Origin: Skeletonema marinoi | Taxonomy: Eukaryota; Bacillariophyta; Thalassiosirophyceae; Thalassiosirales; Thalassiosiraceae | Direction: 5' to 3' | DNA: 64,000 nt | NCBI GenBank assembly: GCA_030544225.1 | Contig: CM060489.1 | Coordinates: 2,003,368-2,067,367, forward strand | In this document: one piece after another, positions 63,684 to 64,000 of the stretch | Layout of the letters: each line of letters begins with the position of its first letter | How positions within the stretch are numbered: the first letter of the stretch is position 1 | Position numbers and translations under genes: made by a program | The notes under the pieces: model-generated | The model's input: the letters and a program-made list of their open reading frames with translations, nothing else | Told to the model about the DNA's origin: nothing | Database searches by the model: none

Positions 63684-64000
63684 TTAATTGTTACACATGC
63701 ACTCTTTTTGGTATGCCTTCATAGTGTCGAGTTTCTGTTGTGCGTACATTTGGGCAAACTTTGATCATGCTTTTGCTCTTCGCATTATCCAGTGAAGATA
63801 GCCATTTGAGTGATGGCACGCTGGAGAAGACAGCTGCGATGTTTGATACACTCATCTCTTCGTGAGAGGAAATACGGGATTTCCGCAAGCAAAGCTGTTG
63901 GAGTTGGACCGAAGTTTCCCCATGCACTCTCCAGCATGGCAGGCTTCAAAATGTAATTGTTTTCATCAAGAGCCCACGCCAAGTATTCGTCGAATGTTAT
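63684..64000 (-). CDS. Partial gene of unknown function, 5' end beyond the window
   Basis: The minus strand from the window edge reads FDEYLAWALDENNYILKPAMLESAWGNFGP, then shifts frame (EEMSVSNIAAVFSSVPSLKWLSSLDNA) and again near the end (KFAQMYAQQKLDTMKAYQKE). The stretches join smoothly if two extra bases are assumed, as in other genes of the window, and would end at the stop at 63684-63686. No domain is recognised. The three-frame pattern makes the exact boundaries unsafe. Confidence 0.4.

Noticed and set aside
63684-64000. Calling a definite product for the partial gene at the right edge
   Set aside because: Only about 100 residues are visible, in three frames, and no motif can be recognised.

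Overview
The window is nuclear DNA of a photosynthetic stramenopile, almost certainly a diatom. Short GT-AG introns of about 45 to 430 bp interrupt several genes. About nine of the 25 or so genes start with a signal peptide that ends in a diatom plastid-targeting motif of the ASAFAP type (for example ALAFTTP, ADAFTAG, ADAFHQP, AYAFQS). There is a plastid-type class II aldolase, a Derlin with a leader peptide and a Copia-type retroelement. A CCDC103-like dynein-assembly factor suggests a lineage that still builds flagella, which points to a centric rather than a pennate diatom. This is inference from gene content; I do not name a species.

Layout. 1-15.0 kb: ABC-F ATPase (partial), aldo/keto reductase, SulP-STAS-cNMP anion transporter, two plastid-targeted unknowns, class II fructose-bisphosphate aldolase, fructose-1,6-bisphosphatase, NF-YC and a heat-shock-factor-type regulator. 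15.4-24.8 kb: a satellite of about 50 head-to-tail copies of a 186-bp unit with higher-order structure. 25.06-30.57 kb: a Copia-type LTR element on the minus strand with matching 205-bp LTRs and a 4-bp target duplication. 30.7-39.7 kb: a CASD1-like O-acetyltransferase with permuted domains, a PsbP-like protein and an ABCC transporter. 40.3-64 kb: a dense gene run with plastid coiled-coil protein, SnoaL-fold protein, NOP9, PTPS-like protein, ADF/cofilin, GST-like protein, SLC35B1-like transporter, S1-domain protein, Derlin, CCDC103-like protein, proteasome alpha subunit and a membrane protein broken by frame shifts.

Three short non-autonomous hAT-like elements (8-bp or near-8-bp target duplications, termini TAG...CTA) lie at 39.9, 57.6 and 61.7 kb. 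Each sits between a head-to-head gene pair, that is, in a shared promoter region.

Important caveat: several highly conserved genes (SulP, aldolase, FBPase, NF-YC, HSF, ABCC and the last membrane protein) are interrupted by single-base frame shifts, although the amino acids on either side are perfectly conserved. Nearly all those I could place are +1 (one extra base). They are patchy: genes from 40 to 62.7 kb are clean. I read this as residual insertion error of a long-read assembly, but list it as a finding because reads or RNA are needed to decide.

Functional themes: plastid carbon metabolism and lumenal proteins, ER and periplastid membrane traffic (Derlin, SLC35B1-like, CASD1-like), transporters, and basic housekeeping (proteasome, ribosome biogenesis, actin). 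There is no operon-like arrangement; neighbours are mostly unrelated, closely packed eukaryotic genes.
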